From Bifidobacterium choloepi (GTDB lineage Bacteria; Actinomycetota; Actinomycetes; Actinomycetales; Bifidobacteriaceae): DNA of 64,000 nt. The stretch is from positions 248,001 to 312,000 of the forward strand of contig NZ_VYSG01000003.1 of NCBI RefSeq assembly GCF_010667615.1, written 5' to 3'. A program made the translations under genes and the position numbers. The notes below the pieces were generated by a model. That model did not search any database. It had not been told where the DNA came from and was given only the letters and a program-made list of their open reading frames with translations. Shown here in pieces: positions 34,587-44,127 of this stretch (positions within the stretch are counted from its first letter, which is position 1; every line of letters starts with the position of its first letter).

Positions 34587-36104
34587 ATGGACAATCCGAC
34601 GAAGCCGACCACCGATGCGACGTTTGTCTCGAAACTGAGCCCGGCCGGCATGGCCGACCCGATCACCGGCAGCGACGGCGTGGCGCGCAGCAAGCATCTC
34701 GTGACGCTGCTGCTCGTCACCGTCATCCTGGCCAACTTTGGCGACGGCTACTGCACGATGATGATGTCGGTCGCGCTGCCGGACATCGCCGACCGCTACG
34801 GCATCACGCTGGCCGACGCCAACTGGGTGACGATCGGCTTCGCCATCACGGCCGCGACGATCGTCATGATGACGGCGACGATCATGCAGAGGATTGGCCT
34901 GACCAAGCTGTTTTTCTGGTCGAGAGTATTTCTCATCGTCGGCTGTTTGCTGGGACTGTTCGCGCTGAATTATCCGATGATGCTGGTCGGCCGGTTGCTG
35001 CAGGGCATGGCGGCCGGAGCCCTGTTCCCGATTGCCAACTCGGTCGTCATACGCGTGGTGCCGCCGGCGCATTCCGGCGCGATCCTGTCGCTCAACAGCG
35101 CGGCGTTCGGCTTGTCCGTCGCCGTCGCGCCGCTGGTCAGCGGCCTGTTTTTGTCTTATGTTTCCTTGCGGTCTATCTTCCTGTTTCCCCTGGTCCTGGC
35201 GGTCGCCACGATGATCATGGGCTTTGCGTGGGTCCACAACGTCGAGCCGCGCAGCTATCGCAAGATCGATCCGCTGTCCGTAGTGCTGGCCGCGATCGGC
35301 CTGGCGACACTGATGTACGGATTCAACGAGCTCACCGACAAGCCGGCCATCGCCATCCCGCTGCTCGTCGTCGGCATCGCGCTGCTCGTCTGGTTTGCCA
35401 GGCGACAGCTGCACCTGCCAGTGCCAGTGCTTGACCTGACGCCGCTGCGCAACCACCTGTACGTGACGGTGGACATCCTGCTCTACATGACTGGTGCAAT
35501 GGGCCAGCAGGCCGTGCTGCTGTTGCTGCCGCTGTATTTCGAGCGGGCCCGCGACTTTACCGAGTTCGTCTCGGGCGTGCTGATGCTGATCGTCACGCTG
35601 TTTTATGCCGTTTTCGATGTGTACTCGGGCCGGATTGTCGACAAGCACGGCATGTGGCCGGCGGTATTTAGCGGCTTTGCATTGATGACGGCGGGTCTGG
35701 TCGGCACCATCCTGCTATCCGGCACCCACCTGATCTGGCTCATCGTCATCGTCGCCGGTCTTGGCGTCATGGGCTTCGCGCTGATCAACGTCCCCGGCAA
35801 GGACGTCGTGCTCGAGCGCGTACCGAGCGACCTGCTGTCGCATGTCAACGCCGCCTACTCGACGTCGACGCAGATCGCCAGCTCGATCGGTTCGGCCCTG
35901 TTCGTCGGCATCCTGTCCGCCGACGTCGTGCGCCTGACCGCCCGCGGCATCTCCCGTTCCAACGCCTACGTCCAGGGTTTCCAACACTCGATGTGGATCG
36001 CCGTCGCGATCGAGGCCGTCATGACCGTGGTCTCGCTGTGGTACAGTCGCCAGATGCTCAAGCACCACATGGCCCGTCTCGGCGATAAGCCGGTGGGCGT
36101 GTGA
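34587..36104 (+). CDS. MFS transporter, DHA2-type drug exporter, second of tandem pair
   Basis: A 505-residue paralogue of the preceding exporter, lacking most of its N-terminal extension. Shared landmarks include ADANWVTIGFAITAATIVM, YGFNELTDKPAIAIPLLVVG and NVPGKDVVLERVPSDL, and the gene ends with the same SIWYSRQM/SLWYSRQM helix as the first copy. GGAGGAGGG gives a very strong ribosome-binding site, and only 59 bases separate the genes, so they are probably cotranscribed. Whether they act separately or as a pair is unknown. Confidence 0.92.
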   Translation: MDNPTKPTTDATFVSKLSPAGMADPITGSDGVARSKHLVTLLLVTVILANFGDGYCTMMMSVALPDIADRYGITLADANWVTIGFAITAATIVMMTATIMQRIGLTKLFFWSRVFLIVGCLLGLFALNYPMMLVGRLLQGMAAGALFPIANSVVIRVVPPAHSGAILSLNSAAFGLSVAVAPLVSGLFLSYVSLRSIFLFPLVLAVATMIMGFAWVHNVEPRSYRKIDPLSVVLAAIGLATLMYGFNELTDKPAIAIPLLVVGIALLVWFARRQLHLPVPVLDLTPLRNHLYVTVDILLYMTGAMGQQAVLLLLPLYFERARDFTEFVSGVLMLIVTLFYAVFDVYSGRIVDKHGMWPAVFSGFALMTAGLVGTILLSGTHLIWLIVIVAGLGVMGFALINVPGKDVVLERVPSDLLSHVNAAYSTSTQIASSIGSALFVGILSADVVRLTARGISRSNAYVQGFQHSMWIAVAIEAVMTVVSLWYSRQMLKHHMARLGDKPVGV

Positions 36105-36105
36105 C

Positions 36106-36141
36106 TTCGCACTTTTCAAATGGTCACTTGGGAAGTGCGAA
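36106..36141. repeat. Hairpin TTCGCACTT/AAGTGCGAA, unit 1
   Basis: A 9-bp inverted repeat with the internal sequence TCAAATG. A second related hairpin lies at 36190-36225. It begins 2 bases after the MFS stop and precedes the Fic gene. Confidence 0.65.
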
Positions 36142-36189
36142 CTTTTCCACGGATTTCGGCCGCCAGGAAGCTCAAATGACAGGAGAATC

Positions 36190-36225
36190 TTCGCACTTCT
36201 CAAATGCCCATACGGAAAGTGCGGA
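36190..36225. repeat. Hairpin TTCGCACTT/AAAGTGCGGA, unit 2
   Basis: Same layout as unit 1 (TTCGCACTTCTCAAATG then an imperfect complement), 48 bases downstream and about 90 bases before the Fic start; it could be a paired operator. Confidence 0.6.
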
Positions 36226-36312
36226 GTCAAAACAGAGAAGGCGGCATGATTGCGTGAGAAGATGGAAGACAGTTGGTGATATCCATGATCGGGTTGAAAG
36301 GAAGGCGACGAG

Positions 36313-36999
36313 ATGAACGCAACGGATGCCGATCAGCAAGCCGCCATCGAACTGGCCAAGCGGCTGGAGATTGACTTGATGTGGAAGACTGCCAACATCG
36401 AGGTCGACGGCATCACGTTTCCGGACACGGCGACCATCGTCGAGGGGCGGGCGCCGGCCAACATGTCCGTCGATGACATCGTCGTCGTCAATAACATCAA
36501 GCACGCCTGGCAGTTCCTCTTTGACAACGTCAGGTACCCGCTTGACTGGTCATATGTGTCCGAATACAACCGCACGCTGGGGGAGGGCCTGATCCGCGAC
36601 GCCGGCGCCCTGCGCACCATCGACGTGCGCATCGGCGGCACCGACTGGATTCCGGTCATCCCGACGCTCGAGACCAGCCATGACCTCATCGAGGACCTCA
36701 ATCTATCTGTCGAGGACCCCGTTGACCGTGCCATCGGCGCGATGTGCGCGATCATGCGCGGTCAGTGGTTCGTCGACGGCAACAAGCGCACCGCGCTGAT
36801 GGCCGCCAACCACATCCTCATCCACGAGGGTATCGGCATCTTCTCCGTGCCGCCTGCCGGCAAGCCCGAATTCCTGACGCTCCTGCTGACGTACTACGAA
36901 ACCGGCGACGCTACTGCCCTGGCCGAATGGTGTCGCGAATACGCCGTCGACTATCTACCCGGCGGATTATCCCTGCATCAGCAGAAAACAAGAAAATAG
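36313..36999 (+). CDS. Fic/DOC-family protein with altered catalytic motif
   Basis: A 228-residue protein with a Fic fold. Active Fic enzymes transfer AMP (or another group) to target hydroxyls with the motif HxFx(D/E)GN(G/K)R. Here the motif is QWFVDGNKR with Gln151 where the catalytic His should be; Phe153, Asp155, Gly156, Asn157, Lys158 and Arg159 are kept. An N-terminal TANIEV (residues 26-31) resembles a degraded inhibitory (S/T)xxxE(G/N) helix. GAAAGGAAGG precedes the ATG. No antitoxin gene is adjacent. It may be a catalytically dead or altered Fic protein; nucleotide binding is still plausible. Confidence 0.82.
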   Translation: MNATDADQQAAIELAKRLEIDLMWKTANIEVDGITFPDTATIVEGRAPANMSVDDIVVVNNIKHAWQFLFDNVRYPLDWSYVSEYNRTLGEGLIRDAGALRTIDVRIGGTDWIPVIPTLETSHDLIEDLNLSVEDPVDRAIGAMCAIMRGQWFVDGNKRTALMAANHILIHEGIGIFSVPPAGKPEFLTLLLTYYETGDATALAEWCREYAVDYLPGGLSLHQQKTRK

Positions 37000-37050
37000 C
37001 ACGATTCGTCCGTCATTTCCACTGCTTGTACCTTTGATGATTTTTCCCCT

Positions 37051-37091
37051 GATGCTACAAACTCGAGTTGTCAAATCGGGTTGGTGACATC
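37051..37091. repeat. Family C palindrome, copy 9 (degenerate)
   Basis: Ends are GATGCT and GACATC; the inner region (ACTCGAGTTGTCAAATCGGG) no longer pairs fully. It lies between the Fic and GNAT genes. Confidence 0.5.
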
Positions 37092-37141
37092 AAGGAAAAC
37101 CGATCCCGAATATCCACCATTGTGCCTAATGGAGAGAATTG

Positions 37142-37753
37142 ATGGAATTGCAGATACGAGAATTGCGTAAGCACGACCACGATGCTGTCATCCAATACGC
37201 CATAGAAGGCATGCATTTTAATGCATATCTGGATAACAAGCTGATCTTAAACCTGTATGGCCGGTATTTCTGGTACCTCGAATTGACGAATGCCACGCAG
37301 GTCATTGCGGCGTATATGGGTGATGAACTGGCTGGCGTGCTGGTCGTGGACATGGACGGTGAGGCCAAGCCGTACGCGTCCATGTGGAAGCGCCTGTACG
37401 TCAAGGTGTTCGACCTGCTGCAACATGCTTTCTATAAGGGTGGAGTGGAACCCTACGACAAGGCAAACGAGGCAATGCTGGCGGTCTACAGGAAAGAACA
37501 CCATCCTGACGGGCAGATCCGGTTCCTGGCGGCAAATCCGCACCTCAAGGCGAAGGGAATCGGCACGTTTCTGCTGAACGAACTGGCACGAAGAGTGCGG
37601 GGAAAGGAACTGTATTTGTTCACGGACAGCCAGTGCTCATATCAGTTTTACGAACACAGGGGCTTTACTCGCGGCGGGGAGCGGGATATCGACATGGACA
37701 TGAAGACGAAGGATGTGCCTCTCACCTGCATGCTGTTCAGCCGGCAATTCTAA
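37142..37753 (+). CDS. GNAT-family N-acetyltransferase
   Basis: A 203-residue acetyltransferase of the GNAT fold. The acetyl-CoA-binding motif A is visible as IRFLAANPHLKAKGIGTFLLNELARR (about residues 121-148, with the R/Q-x-x-G-x-G/A form as KAKGIGT), followed by the late YQFYEHRGF motif near residue 172. GGAGAG lies 5 bases before the ATG. Base composition is lower in GC than flanking genes, suggesting relatively recent acquisition. The acceptor is unknown; small molecules or antibiotics are common substrates in this family. Confidence 0.85.
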   Translation: MELQIRELRKHDHDAVIQYAIEGMHFNAYLDNKLILNLYGRYFWYLELTNATQVIAAYMGDELAGVLVVDMDGEAKPYASMWKRLYVKVFDLLQHAFYKGGVEPYDKANEAMLAVYRKEHHPDGQIRFLAANPHLKAKGIGTFLLNELARRVRGKELYLFTDSQCSYQFYEHRGFTRGGERDIDMDMKTKDVPLTCMLFSRQF

Positions 37754-37870
37754 GGTTCCCGACTTGAGCGTAGAAGACATGCGGCAGAAGACGAGCATCG
37801 GCGTGGCTCCGCCGGCGACGCCGGCGGGACGGCGCTGATCATGCTGTCGACGCCGGCGGAGTCGATATGA

Positions 37871-38512
37871 CTACGCCAGCGCGGCGTGGTTGGCGAGCAG
37901 GGTGACGACGGCGACGACGCCGATGACGATGGCGCCGAGGACCAGGACGCGGTTGAGGGCGGCCTCGACGGAGCCGCCGACCTTGTAGAGGTGGACGCGG
38001 TGTCGCTGGTTGACGCGTTTCCGGTGGCCCATGCGGCCGCTCTTGCGGTAACGCGTCAGCGGCCACAGCCAGCAGACGCCGCTCGTGCTCAGCGAATCGA
38101 GCAGGATGTGCGTGAACATGCCCGCGGCGAGCCATGCGAGCCATGGCAGCCATGTCGAGAAGAACAGCAGCACGAGGATCGGCCAGATGCTGTGCGTCAG
38201 CGTGCGGTGGGGGAACGGCCAGCGGATCAGCCCGGTATGCAGGATCTTGCAGATGCTGCTCGTTGGCACGTCGATGTCCGGCAGCAGCGTGCCGACAATG
38301 AACGCGACCACGCCGACAGCCAGACCGCGCAGCCGCGCGCCCCAGCTCATCGCCGCGACGCCGTCGAGGACATGGGAGAACCACTGTGCATAGGCGGCGC
38401 CGAGCCCGGACGCCGGCTGCCCGGTCAGCAGCCTGACTCCGGCGATCGTCGCCACGCCCGCGCCGATGACGCCGAGCGCCACGCCCGACTCCACATGGTG
38501 CCGTCCCAGCAT
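37871..38512 (-). CDS. Membrane-bound metal-dependent hydrolase, YdjM/DUF457 family
   Basis: A 213-residue integral membrane protein with four to five hydrophobic segments. Conserved DUF457 features are visible: an N-terminal HHVESGVALGV, GTLLPDIDVPTS (metal-binding Asp residues), HRTLTHS and HILLDSLSTSG. The chosen ATG (38510-38512) follows AAAGGA; the longer open frame upstream is intergenic. Family members are annotated as inner-membrane metal-dependent hydrolases, often LexA-regulated in enterobacteria, but no LexA-like site is evident here and the substrate is unknown. It is divergent from the TetM-like gene. Confidence 0.85.
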   Translation of the reverse strand: MLGRHHVESGVALGVIGAGVATIAGVRLLTGQPASGLGAAYAQWFSHVLDGVAAMSWGARLRGLAVGVVAFIVGTLLPDIDVPTSSICKILHTGLIRWPFPHRTLTHSIWPILVLLFFSTWLPWLAWLAAGMFTHILLDSLSTSGVCWLWPLTRYRKSGRMGHRKRVNQRHRVHLYKVGGSVEAALNRVLVLGAIVIGVVAVVTLLANHAALA

Positions 38513-38711
38513 TGTCCTCGTTCCTTTCAGCTTCGGTCGGTTCAGCCCGCAGATAAACGGGTGACTAAAAACGCTATGCAATGATAACTGAACATCTGTT
38601 CGAATGCTGTCGTCGCGTGTTGGGTTGCGCCGTCGCGGCAGTCTGCGTCGTCGCCGTTGCCGCGCCGGCTCGCGTCTCCGCCGTGCCGCCCTCGTCGTTA
38701 GGATGGGAGCC

Positions 38712-41039
<2,328 letters not shown>

Positions 41040-41050
41040 CATTCAGATGC

Positions 41051-41211
41051 CTGATCCCCTGGAAGGGGATCAGGCGCGAGGCGCAGCCGAGCCGAGGGGT
41101 CGACTTGCGGAACGTAACCTCGCGTTCCAGCGCGCCGCTCGCCGCTTCGCGGCATCGGGCGGTCGACCCTCAGCCTCGCTTCGCTCGGCAGCTCCCTTCC
41201 AGGGAGCTTTT
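41051..41211. repeat. Family A inverted-repeat element, full copy 2
   Basis: The left terminal hairpin is altered to CTGATCCCCTGGAAGGGGAT and still pairs; the right arm carries GGTCGACCCTCAGCC, a CTTCG hairpin and AGCTCCCTTCCAGGGAGCT followed by TTTT. It separates the TetM-like gene from the convergent tRNA genes and may terminate both. Confidence 0.82.
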
Positions 41212-41230
41212 CTCCTTAGAAACAAAAAAC

Positions 41231-41247
41231 CCGGCGAGTCGCCGGGT
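41231..41247 (-). terminator. Terminator downstream of the tRNA genes
   Basis: CCCGGCGA-GTCGCCGGG hairpin with AAAAAAC on the plus-strand left side, i.e. a T run for minus-strand transcription, just after tRNA-Gly. Confidence 0.8.
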
Positions 41248-41253
41248 TTGCAG

Positions 41254-41329
41254 TGGAGCGGACAACGGGACTCGAACCCGCGGTCTCGACCTTGGCAAGG
41301 TCGCGCTTTACCAACTAAGCTATGTCCGC
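41254..41329 (-). tRNA. tRNA-Gly (GCC)
   Basis: Minus-strand cloverleaf: acceptor GCGGACA pairs with TGTCCGC, the anticodon loop reads CTTGCCAAG with anticodon GCC, the T-arm has GGTTCGAGTCC, and CCA is encoded at the 3' end. Length is 76 nt with CCA. Confidence 0.95.
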
Positions 41330-41365
41330 ATTCTTGAGTTATTCACCGAGTCTCCTCGATGCTCG

Positions 41366-41437
41366 TGGGCGATACAAGATTCGAACTTGTGACCCCTTCC
41401 GTGTCAGGGAAGTGCGCTACCTCTGCGCCAACCGCCC
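41366..41437 (-). tRNA. tRNA-Val (GAC)
   Basis: Minus-strand cloverleaf: acceptor GGGCGGT pairs with ATCGCCC (one G-T pair), the anticodon loop CTGACAC gives GAC, the T-arm is GTTCGAATC. CCA is not encoded. It lies 36 bases upstream of tRNA-Gly in the direction of transcription, so the two are probably co-transcribed. Confidence 0.95.
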
Positions 41438-41670
41438 AAGCAACGAGATGAAATACTACGACGAACGGGTATCTGGCGCAACTCTCGGGCGTGTCGAAAC
41501 GGGGGAGTCGTGCGGAAAAACGGCGGAACCGTCCGCCAAATGAGCGGTGACGGGGGAGCGACGCGGACGAATCGTTAGAATCCCCGGTGAGCGAAACCCC
41601 GGCGCCACGCAACGGTCCCGGGAGCGACGGAAGCAGAAGAAAGTAGAAAGAAAGCAGAACAGGAGTGACG

Positions 41671-42069
41671 ATGAACGGCAATATCGAGGCGATCGCGACG
41701 TCGCAGGCGCCGCTGGCGCTCGGCGCGTACAGCCAGGCGGTCAAGGCGAACGGCTTCATCTTCGTGTCCGGCCAGCTCGGCATCGACCCGGCGACCGGCG
41801 AGCTCGACGGCGGGTCGGCCGCCGAACAGGCGACGCGGGCGCTGAAGAACATCCGCGCCATCCTCGATGCCGCCGGCGCCGGATTCGAGCACGTCGTGCG
41901 CGCGACGATCTACCTGAAGAACGTCGACGATTTCGCCGAAGTCAACGCCCGCTACGCCGACATGTTCACCGGCACCGTCAAGCCGGCCCGTGTGGCGTTC
42001 GGCAACAACATGATCCCGAACGGCGCCCTCGTCGAGATCGACGCCATCGCCGTCGACCCGAAAGCCTGA
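41671..42069 (+). CDS. ridA: RidA/YjgF family enamine/imine deaminase
   Basis: A 132-residue member of the RidA family, which hydrolyses reactive 2-aminoacrylate and related enamines released by PLP enzymes such as threonine/serine dehydratase. Typical blocks are visible: ALGAYSQAVKANGFIFVSGQLG, ATRALKNIRAIL, VVRATIYLKNVDDFAEVN, the conserved Arg in KPARVAF and LVEIDAIA. AGGAG precedes the ATG at 41671; an upstream in-frame GTG at 41665 is less likely. It lies directly before argS and the threonine/lysine genes, consistent with amino-acid metabolism, but is probably a separate transcript. Confidence 0.95.
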   Translation: MNGNIEAIATSQAPLALGAYSQAVKANGFIFVSGQLGIDPATGELDGGSAAEQATRALKNIRAILDAAGAGFEHVVRATIYLKNVDDFAEVNARYADMFTGTVKPARVAFGNNMIPNGALVEIDAIAVDPKA

Positions 42070-42076
42070 CCGCTCA

Positions 42077-42098
42077 GACTCCCTCATTGGAGGGAATT
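42077..42098. repeat. Family B terminal hairpin fragment
   Basis: GACTCCCTCATTGGAGGGAATT is the terminal hairpin of family B alone, 7 bases after ridA; the rest of the element is absent. Confidence 0.6.
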
Positions 42099-42109
42099 AA
42101 TGGGACATT

Positions 42110-42131
42110 CGGTTAGCCTTTCGGCTAATCT
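42110..42131 (+). promoter_or_regulatory. Small leader hairpin before argS
   Basis: GGTTAGCC, loop TTTC, GGCTAATC, ending 9 bases before the argS ATG; it overlaps the position of a ribosome-binding site and could affect translation. Function is inferred only from position. Confidence 0.35.
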
Positions 42132-42139
42132 GGTGACCC

Positions 42140-43936
42140 ATGAGTCCAGAAGCGCTGAGTGAACTGATTTTCAATATTGCCAACACCCTGATTTCCGAAG
42201 GCAAGGCCGGCCAGCTGACCGCCGAGCAGCTGCCAGCGGCCGACAAATTCGCCGTCATGCGGCCGAAGGACCGCGCGCACGGCGACTGGGCGTCGAACGC
42301 CGCCATGCAGCTCGCGAAGAAGGCCGGCATGAAGCCGCGCGATCTCGCCGAGCTGTTCGCCGGCGAGCTCGCGAAGACCGCCGGCATCAAGTCGGTCGAG
42401 GTGGCCGGCCCCGGCTTCATCAATATCGTGCTCGATTCGTCCGCGGCGGCCGCGGTCGTGGACCAGGTGCTCGAAACCGGCACGAAGTTCGGCCACAACG
42501 ACCATCTCAAGGGCGACACGTTGAACCTCGAGTTCGTCTCCGCGAACCCGACCGGCCCGATCCACATCGGCGGCACCCGCTGGGCCGCCGTCGGCGACTC
42601 GATGGCCCGCGTGCTCGAGGCCAACGGCGCCGAAGTCGTGCGCGAATACTACTTCAACGACCACGGCGAGCAGATCAACCGCTTCGCGAAGTCGCTCGTC
42701 GCGGCCGCCCACGGCGAGCCGACGCCGGCCGACGGCTACAAGGGCGCCTACATCGACGAGATCGCGCGCCGCGTCATCGCCGAGGCCAACGCCGACGGCG
42801 TCGACATCCTCGACCTGCCGCGCATCGACGGCGGCCTCAACGACGACGGGGAACCGCTCGGCGAAGGCGACTCCGCCCAGCGCGAGGAATTCCGCAAGCG
42901 TGCCGTGCCGATGATGTTCGCCGAAATCCAGCACTCGATGGACGAATTCCGCGTCAAGTTCGACGTGTGGTTCCACGAGAACTCGCTGTACACCGACGGC
43001 AAGGTCGAGAAGGCCATCGACTACCTGCGCCAGCAGGGCGACATCTACGAGAAGGACGGCGCCACCTGGTTCGAGTCGACGAAGCACGGCGACGACAAGG
43101 ACCGCGTCATCATCAAGTCCGACGGCCACTACGCCTACTTCGCCGCCGACATCGCCTACTACTACGACAAGCGCCACCGCGCCATCAACCCGGCCGACAT
43201 CGCGATCTACATGCTCGGTGCCGACCACCACGGCTACATCGGTCGCATGATGGCGATGTGCGCCGCGTTCGGCGACAAGCCCGGCGAGAACATGCAGATC
43301 CTCATCGGCCAGCTCGTCAACGTCATGAAGGACGGCAAGCCCGTGCGCATGTCGAAGCGCGCCGGCAACGTCGTCACGATCGACGATCTCATCGACGCGA
43401 TCGGCGTGGACGCCTCCCGCTACTCGCTGGCCCGCACCGACTACAACTCGCCGGTCGACATCGACCTCAACCTGCTGGCGTCGCACTCGAACGACAACCC
43501 GGTCTACTACGTGCAGTACGCGCACGCCCGCTCCTGCAACGTCGACCGCAACGCGGCCGCCGCCGACGTCTCCTACGTCGGCGCCGACCTGTCGCTGCTG
43601 GACACCGAGGCCGACGGCGAAGTCATCGCCGCGCTCGCCCAGTGGCCGTCCGTCCTCGCCCAGGCCGGCGACCTGCGCGCCCCGCACCGCATCGCCCACT
43701 ACCTCGAGGACCTCGCCGCCGCCTACCACAAGTGGTACAACGTCGAGCGCGTCGTCCCGATGGACACCGCCGAGCAGGAAGCCCGCCTCGACGAGGAAGC
43801 CGCGAAGGAACTGCGCATCGCGAAGAACCCGGAGCCGGCCCGCGCCGCGGCCCGCCTTAAGCTCAACGACGCCGTCCAGAAGACGATCGCCAACGGCCTC
43901 GACCTGCTCGGCGTCACCGCCCCCGACCATATGTGA
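42140..43936 (+). CDS. argS: Arginyl-tRNA synthetase
   Basis: A class I synthetase of 598 residues that charges tRNA-Arg. The N-terminal additional domain typical of ArgRS covers residues 1-110. The HIGH-type motif is HIGG (142-145) within SANPTGPIHIGGTRWAAVGD, and RMSKRAGN near residue 403 stands for KMSKS. The C-terminal DALR anticodon-binding domain starts near residue 460 (NPVYYVQYAHAR). It heads the argS-lysA-hom-thrB cluster, a gene order known in actinobacteria. The intergenic space to lysA is filled by a full family B element. Confidence 0.96.
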   Translation: MSPEALSELIFNIANTLISEGKAGQLTAEQLPAADKFAVMRPKDRAHGDWASNAAMQLAKKAGMKPRDLAELFAGELAKTAGIKSVEVAGPGFINIVLDSSAAAAVVDQVLETGTKFGHNDHLKGDTLNLEFVSANPTGPIHIGGTRWAAVGDSMARVLEANGAEVVREYYFNDHGEQINRFAKSLVAAAHGEPTPADGYKGAYIDEIARRVIAEANADGVDILDLPRIDGGLNDDGEPLGEGDSAQREEFRKRAVPMMFAEIQHSMDEFRVKFDVWFHENSLYTDGKVEKAIDYLRQQGDIYEKDGATWFESTKHGDDKDRVIIKSDGHYAYFAADIAYYYDKRHRAINPADIAIYMLGADHHGYIGRMMAMCAAFGDKPGENMQILIGQLVNVMKDGKPVRMSKRAGNVVTIDDLIDAIGVDASRYSLARTDYNSPVDIDLNLLASHSNDNPVYYVQYAHARSCNVDRNAAAADVSYVGADLSLLDTEADGEVIAALAQWPSVLAQAGDLRAPHRIAHYLEDLAAAYHKWYNVERVVPMDTAEQEARLDEEAAKELRIAKNPEPARAAARLKLNDAVQKTIANGLDLLGVTAPDHM

Positions 43937-43942
43937 TACCTT

Positions 43943-44112
43943 GACTCCCTCCTCGGAGGGAGTCGAAAATCCGTGAGGATTTTCGGTGGGAGTTCGCGAG
44001 CTGGCTGGAAGCTGCCGTTTCCCGAAAACGTAACATTCCAGCGGTCTCGCGGACTCCCACCGACTCGACTTCGCTTCGCTCGTCTCGTCGACTCCCTCCA
44101 AGGAGGGAGTCG
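43943..44112. repeat. Family B inverted-repeat element, full copy 2, between argS and lysA
   Basis: GACTCCCTCCTCGGAGGGAGTC hairpin, AAAATCC-GTG-AGGATTTT hairpin, GGTGGGAGTTCGCGAG, GCTGGAA; the right arm returns through ATTCCAGC, ACTCCCACC and GACTCCCTCC with its complement. The lysA start is 15 bases beyond. Confidence 0.87.
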
Positions 44113-44127
44113 GGAAAGGATCTTCCC

